Below are positions 57,501-64,000 of a stretch of DNA of 64,000 bases, piece by piece. Position 1 is the first letter of the stretch. Each line of letters opens with the position of its first letter. The stretch is from Undaria pinnatifida (lineage: Eukaryota; Sar; Phaeophyceae; Laminariales; Alariaceae), in NCBI GenBank assembly GCA_012845835.1, contig JABAKD010000017.1:5654651-5718650 (forward strand), given 5' to 3'. The position numbers and the translations under genes were made by a program. Below the pieces are notes generated by a model, which had not been told where the DNA came from, did no database searches, and saw only the letters and a list, made by a program, of their open reading frames with translations.

Positions 57501-59720
57501 CTTAAGGCAGCCCGGGTCCTGCCAGCGCGCAAGCAATCCAGCACAAAGTAAATAAAACGTCGTTTAATTCGAATAAAAGCCGAGGCTACGAGCGGAAAGA
57601 CGTACCAATTTTGTCCCTGCGCACTGCAGGTCACTAACAAGCGGGATGATTTTTTTTTTTTTTTTTTTTTTTCACTTTCCAGCTCCTGAACAAGCCGTGG
57701 TCACAGGTGTCGTCCCTTCTCCCCCCCGGTTCTTGCCTTCAATTTTTATCGCGCATAGGGTTTAGCAATCCCACTGCTCGTCGATTTTTCATCGAGTGTT
57801 GCTAACTCACGCTCTCGCGCTTTCCGCAAGCCAATTTGTGCACAAGAAAAAGTCCCAACGAATTTATACCAGTATTCACTCGGCGGGGCTCGAACTCACG
57901 AACCTGACCTATACCAGGCTCGAGGATAACCTGATACGCCACCGGGGCGACCAAGGGATTATTTACATTGTTGTGTTCGCAGCAAAACTACTGATTTCAT
58001 GACCATGCATGGAGCGACGCCTAAATAGCAACTCATAAGTGTTAGCCATTGGCCGATACGGCTCTGATTCGCTATGGAAACGACGTGACCGGATTTTGTT
58101 TACTTGGTCTCAACAGCAAACCCGTATTCCTGTTGCTCAAGCATGCCAGACTGTGACACGTTATGTGTACCGGGGGCATCGGTGTTTTACATGGCTACTT
58201 TCTCCAATACAGACTGTTACCTCCTCCAGGGTGCAATATCAAAATCACTCTTAGTAATGACAAGCCACGTGATTAAAATGCCATAAGAGTTGAATAGGTA
58301 AATGCTCGGGGTATGATGGACTGTTTCTACGATACCCCCCCCCCCCCAAACCCGTCGGCTTCTCTAACGAACGTTTCATGGCATTACTCGAAACGAGCAA
58401 AGATGCTACGAAAATATTGTCTCCCATGTTTTCCTTGTTTGCAAAGGACGATCAAACGATGACGTCGGGGTGGCAAGGGGCACCGTATTTCAGCCAATAC
58501 CGCCGAGAGATGGCGTCAAAACCGGCGATTTCTTCCAAGAAAAATCGGGGGCTATCGAATAACGACTCGATGAATCCACGCAACGTGGTGGAAGGTAAGA
58601 CCGGTAGCATGCTTCGTCGGATGATCGACCCGTACATTGTGGGATAATCACGCCTGAAAATTAGATATTTCCGCCAAAACACATGCGAATGACTGGAGGT
58701 AAACGGAAATGGTACCCGCAGTTGGTCTCCGCTCGTTATACCTACGAGTAGCGTGGATAGACCTCGTCTACAACGACCAATCCCCGCAACGCTCAACGAG
58801 CACAGGCGCTGGGGAGGAGTGAGGGGGGGTTCATAACTACGGTAGTTCGTTGCTGAACTCTACAATAAAGTAGTAGAGGATTGATGGCGAAGGTTCCGGT
58901 AGACCGATCAAAGATCATGAATATAGATATTTGGGCAAGATATTCGCGGACTCGGGTTAGGGGTCATCCAACACATTGCCCCGCTTTGTGAATGCCACCT
59001 CAGCCACACATCTACGATGTTCTACCCTTAAGAGCCGGCGCTAAGTGATAAAACCGAATGTTCTATTGGCAGTAGACGTGTGCCTCATGTGTCTGAAGCC
59101 TCTGACTAGAAGAGATATTTTCTTCGCCAAAGACCTGATTTGCAGAAAGGGAAAGTCCAACGAACGCGATTAAATATCCCATCTGATGGTCTACGTACCG
59201 AACGAAGAATATTCCATTTTCTGACATTGTTGGGCAGATTCATCGTTGTTGAGAAACCCCGTCCTTCTCATTTCATATTGACGCGGCCAAAGCGTACTTT
59301 TTTTATCGTAACACGCTGTTTTGCAAACTATAAAATAGACTTCATCGTACTTACTGTCCTTTGGCGGAGAGACAACCAGGCGGCCTTGTTTTATTATCTT
59401 CCCCCCCGTCTGCCGCCACGCAGTAACAAACACACCTTCTACCTGACCAGTTGGTCGAGTACGTCTGCGACAAGTACCTCGTCCATGTCGCAAAAAATGT
59501 CTGTGCCGCAGCCGTCCGTGCAGATCGACTGCCTCGGCCAAATGTTCCAGTAAAAACGATCGAGAATCATCACCGAAGAGCATCCCAGCCACACGGCCAA
59601 CATGCCGTAGCGGTAGACTCCCCTCAGGTTCCTCGAAACCTGAAGCAGCAGAAGCACCAAGAGCAGCATCAGTAATAGCAGCAACGGCATAGCAATGAAC
59701 AGAACAAAATACAAGACCAT
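39386..59720 (-). CDS. Split gene: ferric reductase / NADPH oxidase-like flavocytochrome (nine exons recognised, C-terminus not found)
   Basis: Proposed exons in transcript order: 59720-59443, 55767-55536, 53218-53048, 50922-50798, 48882-48757, 45051-44837, 42992-41606, 40651-40471, 39592-39386. All eight introns begin with GT and end with AG. Exon lengths sum to 2922 bp, an open frame of 974 codons. Domain order is that of the ferric reductase superfamily: membrane helices with haem-ligand-type histidines, FAD-binding barrel, NAD(P)-binding lobe. Members pass electrons from NAD(P)H through FAD and two haems across a membrane, to ferric chelates or to oxygen; which acceptor applies here cannot be told. 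Introns are 0.9-3.7 kb and most carry MITEs, a SINE or minisatellites. The start (ATG at 59720) is uncertain. The exons after 39386 are missing, so the model is partial. No stop or frameshift was seen in the recognised exons. Confidence 0.8.
39736..39920 (-). pseudogene. Decayed extra copy of the NAD(P)-lobe exon
   Basis: In the intron between exons 8 and 9, on the same strand, a frame reads CTVATDARTALALQFVACER, matching IIATGAGAALALDFVAFVR of exon 9, and the DNA still matches patchily over about 150 bp (for example GGCTCTCGCCCTCCAATTCG against GCCCTCGCCCTCGACTTCG). The Gly-rich turn is lost and the second strand is not recognisable. It looks like a local duplication of the exon that then degenerated. 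Confidence 0.5.
40055..40250 (-). mobile_element. Family A MITE, copy A7, in the intron between exons 8 and 9
   Basis: In reverse orientation: GTGGCTCGGGGTCACTCGCG with CGAGTGGCC, TAGCTATGCTGCGCCAAACG, then GTGAGGTACGGAGTCACTCG. Confidence 0.65.
40471..40651 (-). CDS. Flavocytochrome exon 8: end of FAD domain
   Basis: Acceptor ACACCAG|G (one base completes Arg with exon 7; short pyrimidine tract, so the border is the least certain in the gene) and donor CTGCTG|GTAAGA in phase 0. It encodes GVTHVVSSFRRSETASIADV, an acidic linker with a Gly run, then VPLRTYGPYRSDYGRLAEF and PDLPPLL. R-x-x-GPY is the pyrophosphate-contacting motif that closes the flavin barrel in ferredoxin-NADP reductase-type proteins, immediately before the nucleotide-binding lobe. 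Confidence 0.82.
41606..42992 (-). CDS. Flavocytochrome exon 7 (proposed): giant exon of degenerate ~46-residue repeats
   Basis: The frame is open for about 1.8 kb (stop near 43400 to stop at 41602) and has no ATG in its first ~490 codons, as expected of an internal exon. At least six degenerate repeats, about 46 residues apart where complete, begin LSEDDIDQPR or similar and continue RHVSFPSPVD, then a Gly/Ser/Thr-rich tail. Examples start LAEDDIDQP, TAEGDIGQP, LPGNDANQT, LSEGDIDLH and LSEDDAIGQ. The 3' border ACCAG|GTAAAA is in phase 2, as exon 8 requires. The acceptor chosen (42992, after a T-rich tract and CAAGCAG) is in phase 1, as exon 6 requires; others inside the repeats are possible. 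The C-terminal part is basic (KKMGLKRLETPVFQQYRNL). Probably disordered. It could instead be a separate gene. Confidence 0.55.
44100..44378 (+). mobile_element. tRNA-derived SINE (family D), copy D1, in the intron between exons 6 and 7
   Basis: A tRNA-like head (44104-44180) has A box TGGCGTACCAGG (44117-44128) and B box GAGTTCGAATCC (44161-44172). The body follows: CGGAAAGCGCAAGAACGTGA, GGGATTGCTGAACCCTATGC and GACCACGGCTTGTCCAG, then a short A-run. It matches D2 over nearly its whole length in opposite orientation. Confidence 0.82.
44837..45051 (-). CDS. Flavocytochrome exon 6: FAD-binding barrel, continued
   Basis: Acceptor TCGCTCAG|A (one base completes Arg with exon 5) and donor GTACCG|GTGAGT in phase 1. 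The exon 5/6 junction yields RARGGRHISPSTP. RHISPS occupies the place of the R-H-P-F-T motif that binds FAD in this superfamily, but with Ile-Ser-Pro instead of Pro-Phe-Thr. A charged insertion follows (DPAWLQHRGRLMEEEKTRDW), then the strand GRPGEVALIIGNVESCGMST. The altered flavin motif is either a divergent family feature or a sign of relaxed constraint. Confidence 0.72.
46205..46365 (-). mobile_element. Family A MITE fragment, copy A8
   Basis: Plus-strand order GCTACGTTAGGAGG, GCAGTGGCTCGTGGTCACCC, GCGCGAGATG and GATTAGCTAGGCTACGCCAA is the reversed A order. The outer end beyond this is missing. Confidence 0.55.
46391..46645 (-). mobile_element. Family C MITE, copy C2
   Basis: TTCTACGGTAACCCCGCC at the left, ACCGCCGGTTTTGATTCCAG, CTTGCCACCCCCACGTCATC, ATGTCGAGCGGCCACGGAAA and the decayed end GGAGTCTGTCGGAGAATAAG. 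Confidence 0.65.
48368..48624 (-). mobile_element. Family C MITE, copy C3 (well preserved)
   Basis: Inverted ends: left GGTTCTACGGTAGCCCCCCC, right reversed GATTCTACGATAGCCCCCCC. The interior matches C4 almost base for base (TTTCTTTAACGAAATCGCCG, CGTCATCGTTCGATAG, GTCGAGCAGCCATGAAACG). It lies in the intron between exons 5 and 6. Confidence 0.8.
48757..48882 (-). CDS. Flavocytochrome exon 5: start of FAD-binding barrel
   Basis: Acceptor GATTGTAG|G (one base completes Arg with exon 4) and donor GCGCCAG|GTATAG in phase 2. It encodes VDPYTQATRVMLDDEYMLLL and then KRICDVFWLKQS. This has the beta-strand pattern with which the flavin barrel begins in ferric-reductase-type oxidoreductases, a strand RVxLDxxYMLLLW followed by a strand entering the FAD site. 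No other frame of this stretch shows a domain. Confidence 0.75.
49744..50015 (+). mobile_element. Family B MITE, copy B3
   Basis: Left end GACGCGTGCTACGACAGAGG; right end GGTGCACCTTCATCGTAGCA. The interior has GAGCTCCTTACGCAAAATCG, CATCCGCGATAAAGCAGATC and GGACATGTCTTAACCTCG. It lies in the intron between exons 4 and 5. Confidence 0.72.
50798..50922 (-). CDS. Flavocytochrome exon 4: end of ferric reductase core (RRKTHPHVW motif)
   Basis: Acceptor TCGTTAG|GCC in phase 0 and donor GGGGAAG|GTGGGG in phase 2. The exon encodes the end of one helix, then RRKTHPHVWILNAPIVIWY and LDKIW. The HPH-x-W-x-x-N pattern followed by a hydrophobic helix ending in a basic and acidic pair is characteristic of this family just before the FAD domain. 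The exon lies beside a degenerate family A MITE end (about 50740-50785). The donor GTGGGG is weaker than the others in the gene. Confidence 0.82.
51080..51425 (+). mobile_element. Family A MITE, copy A9
   Basis: A GATGTTATGGTGATGATATG-type repeat replaces the simple 5' part, then CCACTCGCACGACGGACTCT, GTATCTCACTG, GGCGGCGTAGCCAACCATTA and GGGGTCACTCGCGCACC. It lies in the intron between exons 3 and 4. Confidence 0.65.
51868..52112 (-). mobile_element. Family C MITE, copy C4
   Basis: Left end GAGTCGTTCTACGACACCCC; right end reversed CTGGTTCTACGATTCATTAG. The interior is nearly identical to C3. A fragment of family B-like sequence (GACACGTGCTACGCTC at 51632) lies just outside. Confidence 0.75.
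53048..53218 (-). CDS. Flavocytochrome exon 3: membrane helix after the first haem helix
   Basis: Acceptor ATTGTAG|GTG and donor CATACG|GTGAGA, both phase 0, 57 codons. It opens with a hydrophilic loop (PIPGGNLNAADMEARWGV), continues with DDIWRIFWMTVIFGALMPLS and ends with a second hydrophobic stretch, NFSLAMVLHT. The final histidine is a candidate haem ligand. Joined to exon 4, the second helix continues as ALGAGFFVDSVRR. Confidence 0.78.
53265..53920. repeat. Degenerate 33-bp minisatellite in the intron between exons 2 and 3
   Basis: The unit is CGGACATATCAGATCCTTGT followed by TCGTGATCTTTGT, at 53268-53370 and again at 53610-53915, with unrelated sequence between. Plus-strand translation gives an 11-residue repeat of the VGQIRSRIVVC type, explained by the DNA period. 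Confidence 0.75.
55536..55767 (-). CDS. Flavocytochrome exon 2: ferric reductase haem-binding core
   Basis: Acceptor GATAAAG|G (one base completes the Arg codon begun in exon 1) and donor CCCCAG|GTATGA in phase 0. The protein reads MFATMCHGTWNYLSEVEA and then LHTVGGWSIGVWVIAHVWS. The two histidines of LH...AH are 14 residues apart in a hydrophobic helix, the spacing of the haem-ligand pair in helix III of NADPH oxidases. A further FHG follows at the end of the helix, then a short soluble loop (VPGRFGWFPPQ). This is one of the clearest domain matches in the window. Overlapping frames on both strands are open but carry no recognisable domain. Confidence 0.85.
55948..56196 (+). mobile_element. 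Family B MITE, copy B4, in the intron after exon 2 acceptor side
   Basis: Left end ACACGTGCTACGACAGAGGT; right end reversed GAACGCGTGCTACGATATAG. The interior has CACGACGAGAATCATGC, ATTTCCGACGATTTTGGATT and GCCCCGTCATTCAGAAAATG, as in B1. Confidence 0.75.
56885..57045 (+). mobile_element. Family A MITE fragment, copy A10
   Basis: GAGCCACTCGCAGGAGTGGC and CCTGTACCTAGTTG at 56894-56930 match the A 5' half. The 3' half cannot be followed. Confidence 0.45.
57649..57955 (-). mobile_element. tRNA-derived SINE (family D), copy D2, with poly(A) tail
   Basis: Reversed: a tRNA-like head with A box TGGCGTATCAGG and B box GAGTTCGAGCCCC, body with GGAAAGCGCGAGAGCGTGAG and GACCACGGCTTGTTCAGGAG, then a 22-base A tract (T-run at 57650-57671). 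The flanks AATAATCCCTTGG and AATCATCCCGCTTG look like a slightly diverged target-site duplication. Confidence 0.85.
58322..58575 (+). mobile_element. Family C MITE, copy C5
   Basis: Left end GGACTGTTTCTACGATACCC; right end reversed GAGTCGTTATTCGATAGCCC. The interior has CTAACGAACGTTTCATGGC, GGACGATCAAACGATGACG and TCGGGGTGGCAAGGGGCACC. It lies in the intron between exons 1 and 2. Confidence 0.75.
59443..59720 (-). CDS. Flavocytochrome exon 1: N-terminal membrane segments
   Basis: The first in-frame ATG is at 59720, followed by about 25 mostly Leu/Val/Met residues encoded by a CTG/TTG-rich tract, then the motif RNLRGVYRYGMLAVWLG and a second hydrophobic stretch ending in DRFYWNIWP. A Cys-rich, acidic stretch follows (ICTDGCGTDIFCDMDE). 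The exon ends GGTCAG|GTAGAA in phase 2. A good acceptor (CTGCTTCAG|GTTTCG) lies at 59639, so the true exon may be 59443-59639, with the Leu-rich part belonging to an intron containing a trinucleotide repeat. Joining to exon 2 makes an Arg codon across the junction. Confidence 0.65.
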
Positions 59721-59879
59721 GAGCACAAAGCATCAAAGCGAAGTCAAGTTGTGAAAACGAGCAAGGATTGGGGGAGGGCGGGGGCGGCGGAAATATTTCC
59801 CGTATGAGCCTTCATGCGAAGTAATGGGGAATGATGATCGTGCATGTATGTTGGAAACTTTGGTGTAGCATTTGAGGTG

Positions 59880-60105
59880 GTGCCTGTAGTAGTTGTTATA
59901 CTTAGTAGGAGTGGTGGTAATGGTAGCGATAACAGTAGTAGTTGTAGTAGCAGCACTAGCAGTAGCAGCAGTGGTGGGAGAAACAGTAGCGTTAGCAGTA
60001 GCAGTAGCAGTAGCAGTAGCATTTGTATTTTTTGTATCAGCAGTAGCCATACCAATACCATTAGCCGCAGCATGAGAAACAGCAGCTGCACCAGCAGTAG
60101 AGCAC
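59880..60105. repeat. AGT/AGC trinucleotide-rich tract
   Basis: Imperfect GTAGTAGTT, AGCAGTAGCAGCAG and GTAGCAGTAGCAG repeats, upstream of the flavocytochrome start. Long Ser or Val/Ala frames here are artefacts of the repeat. Confidence 0.85.
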
Positions 60106-60281
60106 AGAAACTATAGGGGCCGTCATATAATTCTCACAATTTTGAAAAAAATGTTTCAAGGACGTCAGCCGTGAGTTCGACGAATTTTAGGTCAATACTC
60201 ATCTTCGCAAGCTGCGCTGTTGGTGCCTGTAATATATTATGTGGGTGAGTTTCCCAATGGGAGGGGTCCTATTCTTTTGTT

Positions 60282-61580
60282 AAAAAATATAGACCTTATA
60301 TTATAAAAATATAAATACGCTCCAACTGTGAGATCGAAGATTTTGTCGAAACTTCTCTTTGCAAGCTGTGCGTGATATTTCGATCGCGCGTATTACGGGT
60401 TGTGTGTCCTCATTAAGGATATAGGTCGGCGACTCCCCTTGCAACTACAGTGTAGCTACCAGGGTCAACAGGGTGATACTAGCAAGCCTGGGGGCGGAAA
60501 CTATAAAACCCTTTTGCGAGGGGGACACACTCTATATGCTTTGCTTTTCCCCACTATAACGGTTGGTGTTGGTATGTTACTCTACGCGGGGAATTTCGAG
60601 CTAGATAATAAAATCTAACATAATTATAATATTAAAATGTGACCTAAACCTCTTACAAACCCTTTCCCCCCGCGCCCCCCCCCCCCCCATTTTTTTCCCC
60701 GCTCTCTCTTGCTCAACCACCCAATAGCGAAATCCGCCAGATTAATAAACACTTCCAGGCACTGGACATCACCTCATTATCGTTCTAGGGCCATCCATGC
60801 CGCTGCTTACCACCCCCCCCCCCCCCCGCCCCCAACACCCCCTCCCTCCCCACCATCTGCACCATCGCCTAGACCTAGCACCACACGTATAGCAAACCCC
60901 TACATCTATGCGTCCTAAAGCCCCCCCCCCCTCCCCCCTCCCTCCCGCACCCGCCTCCTCTCCACGCCGCCATCCCACCCTCACCCCCTCGAGCACTCCG
61001 CCCTCACCTCACTGGTCGTACGACTTACAGAACATACACGATAAACTGGTGCATTCTTTCCAAAACCATCGACATTGACCCCCTTAAAAGAATGTACAGT
61101 TTTCACGCAGAGATTTAGCTGCCCCCCGCCCTCCCCATGATTAACTGGTGCATTATTCCCAAATACGTCAGATTCAGATTTATCCCCTTGAAGGCTTTAT
61201 GGTTTCCACGCACGAATTGAGCTGCCCCGCCGGTCTCCCCCCCCCCCCCTCGCTCTCTTTTGATCGAAACCAGGCCCCCACGTCCTTCAAAACTGCGCCC
61301 TCCCCTCACCGGTTATTCGAGTTGCAGGATTCACTTGATAAACCCTCAAAAAGGGGTTTTATAGTTTCCGCGCACAGACTGACTAAGATCACCCTGTTGA
61401 CCCTGATAGCTACACTGTAGTTGCAAGGGGAGTCGCCGACCTATATTCTTAATGAGGACACACAACCCGTAATACGCGCGATCGGAGTATCACACACAGC
61501 TTGCAAAGATGAGTTTCGACAAAGTCTTCGATCTCACGGCTGGGGTGTATTTTCAATTTTTATAATATCTATTCTATATA
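60282..61580. mobile_element. Fold-back element, ~1.3 kb with ~215-bp inverted arms
   Basis: The left arm (about 60300-60515) and right arm (about 61355-61570) are reverse complements at roughly 90% identity, sharing GTGAGATCGAAGA, GATCGCGCGTATTACGGGTT and CGGCGACTCCCCTTGCAACT. The middle has C-runs and two or three ~110-bp tandem units with ACTGGTGCATT and GCTGCCCC. A diverged extra piece of the arm lies at 60160-60230. No protein is encoded. Confidence 0.85.
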
Positions 61581-61594
61581 CTTCGAAGTATTTA

Positions 61595-61861
61595 TTACTG
61601 CTGTTGTAGTGTCCACTCTATTGCTCTATCATTTTTTTTCACTACGAAAGTTTTTGTGAACTGATTTTTGCAATGGCAATCGAAAATAGGTGAAGAGTCG
61701 TGAGCTAGTAGCCATTTGATAAATTCTTCTGCTCTGGGTTGCTGTGGGATGTCTTGCAGAGGTAGACTGGGAGGTGGTGATAAACGTCGACTGTCGGTCA
61801 GCTTTGCTGAGATTTGTGAGTCCATGTGACACATTTTACACGGTGGAGGTGCGCCAACCAT
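61595..61861 (-). CDS. Small ORF, 88 codons, unknown
   Basis: Starts with a true ATG at 61861 (MVGAPPPCKMCHMDSQISAK) and ends TAA at 61595, just outside the fold-back arm. It contains two CxxC/CxC-like pairs (CKMC, CHCKN) and EEFIKWLLAHDSSP. The peptide looks protein-like rather than low-complexity, but there is no recognised family or supporting neighbour, and it may be chance or a piece of a transposon. Confidence 0.22.
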   Translation of the reverse strand: MVGAPPPCKMCHMDSQISAKLTDSRRLSPPPSLPLQDIPQQPRAEEFIKWLLAHDSSPIFDCHCKNQFTKTFVVKKNDRAIEWTLQQQ

Positions 61862-62039
61862 AAATTTTTCTGAACCTCCTCGCTCGAGGAATGTTATACA
61901 ATCCCATATGCCGCTACGTATAGAGCATCATTGTGTTATGATATATCCCCTTTTCCACTAGCGAGTCTAGGGTCATATCTTACATACTAACATGCTATCA
62001 TACTATCATACTGTGATACTGCCATACTAATACTTGGTA

Positions 62040-62285
62040 GAGTCCGTTCTCCTTCGGCCTGCCCCGTCCTTGGGGTGGGCCGAGGAAGCCCGCGAGGACC
62101 TGCAGCGGTCTAGCGGCAGTCACACGGGCATCGAGCCTCGGGCTGGGTAGAGAGGGAACCTTGCGCGGTCTGGCTAGTGAACTGCTCACTCTAAGGACCG
62201 CGTGGGGTGGTGGTGATGGGTTTTCTTTTTAACCCCGACGCCGAGGAGTTCATCCCCGGTACATCACCACAGCAGAGAGCGCAGC
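62040..62285 (+). other. Probable 5' leader of the truncated LINE
   Basis: GC-rich sequence (CGGCCTGCCCCGTCCTTGGG; GGTCTGGCTAGTGAACTGCT) after an AT-rich TACTATCATAC-type flank. A frame with NPDAEEFIPGTSPQQRAQRG starts here but is not continuous with the endonuclease frame. Confidence 0.35.
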
Positions 62286-62750
62286 GTGGGCAGCTTGGGG
62301 AGTGGAGAGGCTGGCCACCGCGTGGGTACGCATGCACGACAGGAAGGATGGGAGTGTCGGCGTTGGCTGGGACGGCTGCACCCAGCCAGCGGAAACCAAG
62401 GCGCGAACCGGGCTACGAAACGGAGAGCCACAATCATCACATTAATAGAGAGAAAAAAGAAACAACAGAAACAGAAACGGAGGAGGGGACGAGCCTCTCG
62501 TCGGCTGGCCGAGAAAGCAGCACGCGAGACTCGTAAGAGACGGAAGGCGGCACTTGTGGCGGTAGCGACCTACAACGTGCGTACCCTGGCCGTAAAGGGG
62601 AAGAACGGGTATGGGCATGACGAGCGTGTACTGGCGAAAGGCCAGCAACTCGGCTGTGACTTCATTGGCCTGCAGGAAACTCGACGGCCCGGCAACACGA
62701 GATTCAGTGCAGCTGGATACCAAGTTTTTTGCTCAGGTATTTTGGCTTAA
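62286..62750 (+). pseudogene. LINE endonuclease (apurinic/exonuclease-endonuclease-phosphatase type), truncated
   Basis: A basic region (ERKKKQQKQKRRRGRASRRL) leads into VAVATYNVRTLAVKGKNGYG, then ERVLAKGQQLGCDFIGLQET and RRPGNTRFSAAGYQVF. The Asn of TYN and Glu of LQET are the first two catalytic positions of the LINE endonuclease fold. The frame then stops, and the rest of the endonuclease and all of the reverse transcriptase are missing. No in-frame ATG precedes the domain in this frame. The sequence continues as a Gly/Arg-rich stretch and an apparent 3' tail. Confidence 0.85.
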
Positions 62751-63860
62751 TGAGAAGAACTCAAAGGGGGGAGGGGGGGAAACAGGAGGAGTAGAAGGAA
62801 AGCCGTCCAAGGGAATGGGGGCAGGGGGGGCAACAGGAGGAATAGAAGGGAGACCGCGGTGGACGAAGGCAGGAAGGAGATGGCAGACAGGGTAGCAAGG
62901 TACCAGGCCGACTAGTAGGTACATAGCACCTTTCGTCTTTTTCTGGGGTATTTTTTTCCCCTTTGTTCCCTCCTTCCGTGTCCAGGTTTTTGGCTCGTGT
63001 TCGGATTATCTTATTTTGGTTTTACTTTACTTTATTTTATTTCATTTTATTAAGTTTCTTTTCCGAGCTTTGGCTCTCCTTTCCGGTTGGGTTGTTTCTT
63101 CGATTTCCCCTTCATTTTGTTTGTTTCATTTTTTGTTTTATTTTTATCTTTGTTTTTATTTGTTTTCTTATTTTGTTTTTGTTTTTTGTTTTTTGTTTTT
63201 GTTTTTGTTTATTTCGTATTTCTCTCTTCCAATGTATTTCTGTTGCTGACGTATGTATGTTGTGCCTGTCGTACCCAGTACTAGGGCATGACATTGCGTT
63301 GTCGAATGCATTACGATGCATTATCTCTGTGTCGTAGCTTGTGACCACAGAGCTGATCTTTCTAGGGTGAAGAATCAGTACGGACACTGGGTGTGCTGGA
63401 TGTCGACGAGTAGAAGAACGGTTTAATGTGAAGAACACACACACACATACTATTGTACTATCACACTATATATAGTACTATCATGCAGGCTCGTTTGTCT
63501 GTGCTCACGATTTCCGTGCGGTTCGTACGGTGCAGGCAGCCCAACCGCTGTAGTTTGTAGCCACTTAGTTGTGGGACCGGCGGAACTCTATGCCGTTGTT
63601 GAGTGGATACCCCCGGCCGTGTGAGTTCAGTTTGCACCTTGAATATTTCACTTGTGCGCCTCCTTCGTATCGTGCGTTTTTGGGCGGGAAAGCGTAGTAT
63701 TTCCCGGACGAGTTTTGATTTTATTTGGGTTTTCGCATCTTCCTAGGGCTCCAGCACTTTTGTGTGACCCTGGACTCTACATGCTTGACAGACAACAACA
63801 ACAACAACAACTAATGTACTATCATACCATCAAATCATTATGCTATTAATATTATACTAT
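62751..63860 (+). other. LINE 3' remnant, T-rich DNA and ACA-repeat tail
   Basis: GGGGAGGG-rich sequence (62760-62890), then a TTTTGTTTT-rich stretch (63000-63235). A (CA)n tract with TACTATCACACTATATATAG lies at 63438-63485, and ACAACAACAACAACAAC with a TACTATCATACC motif at 63793-63830. The (ACA)n tract may be the LINE 3' terminus. No gene was seen. Confidence 0.45.
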
Positions 63861-64000
63861 TCTAAGGGTCGTCACAAGATAGCATACGACCGTCTTGACT
63901 TCTTCGCCATGTTGCGTTCTCTCCCAGGTGCCATTGATGATGGACGTGATACCCTCTGTTAGCCCAACGCCACCCTAAGCCAGTTCCTAGGGTCTGCTAG

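Noticed and set aside
59443-59736. Alternative minus-strand ORF (MLCAHGLVFCSVHCYAVAA...) overlapping exon 1
   Set aside because: It is a +1 shadow of exon 1; only the exon 1 frame joins in phase to the haem-core exon.

Overview
The window looks like nuclear DNA from a eukaryote with a repeat-rich genome: long introns with GT/AG borders, very low gene density, many degenerate transposons, microsatellites and minisatellites, and no operons or bacterial-type genes. The non-LTR retrotransposon proteins resemble, from memory and without a search, lineages I associate with brown algae and other photosynthetic stramenopiles. A brown alga is the best guess; this is an inference.

The main result is one real gene hidden on the minus strand. 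It runs from about 59.7 kb down to at least 39.4 kb as nine short exons separated by introns of 0.9 to 3.7 kb. Joined at GT/AG borders, the exons keep one reading frame through all eight junctions (974 codons so far; no C-terminal exon assigned with confidence). They encode a ferric-reductase/NADPH-oxidase-type flavocytochrome: N-terminal membrane segments, a haem-binding ferric reductase core, an FAD-binding barrel and an NAD(P)-binding lobe. A giant exon (41.6-43.0 kb) of degenerate ~46-residue Ser/Thr-rich repeats fits in frame between the FAD barrel and the NAD lobe.

Layout. 0-6 kb: a dispersed repeat, a 270-bp (CT)n tract and several degenerate minisatellites. 6.5-9 kb: a dead non-LTR reverse transcriptase (minus) split by two nested MITEs. 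9-14 kb: pyrimidine-rich DNA, one MITE and one unassigned exon-like ORF. 14-20 kb: MITEs, a SINE fragment and duplicated sequence. 20.2-23.8 kb: a 42-bp minisatellite, then a broken Ty1/copia pol with a 394-bp terminal-inverted-repeat element inside its reverse transcriptase. 25.8-28.6 kb: repeats with a TAACATTATGTTA core flanking a 766-bp inverted-repeat element. 28.6-38 kb: mostly unassigned DNA with three MITEs. 39-60 kb: the flavocytochrome gene, with MITEs, SINEs or minisatellites in most introns. 60.3-61.6 kb: a fold-back element with ~215-bp arms. 62-63.9 kb: a 3'-truncated LINE with an apurinic-type endonuclease domain.

Three short non-autonomous families (called A, B and C here) differ internally but share a terminal core close to CTACGRTAG, which suggests one common mobilising transposase. 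A fourth family (D) is a tRNA-derived SINE with A and B boxes and a poly(A) tail.
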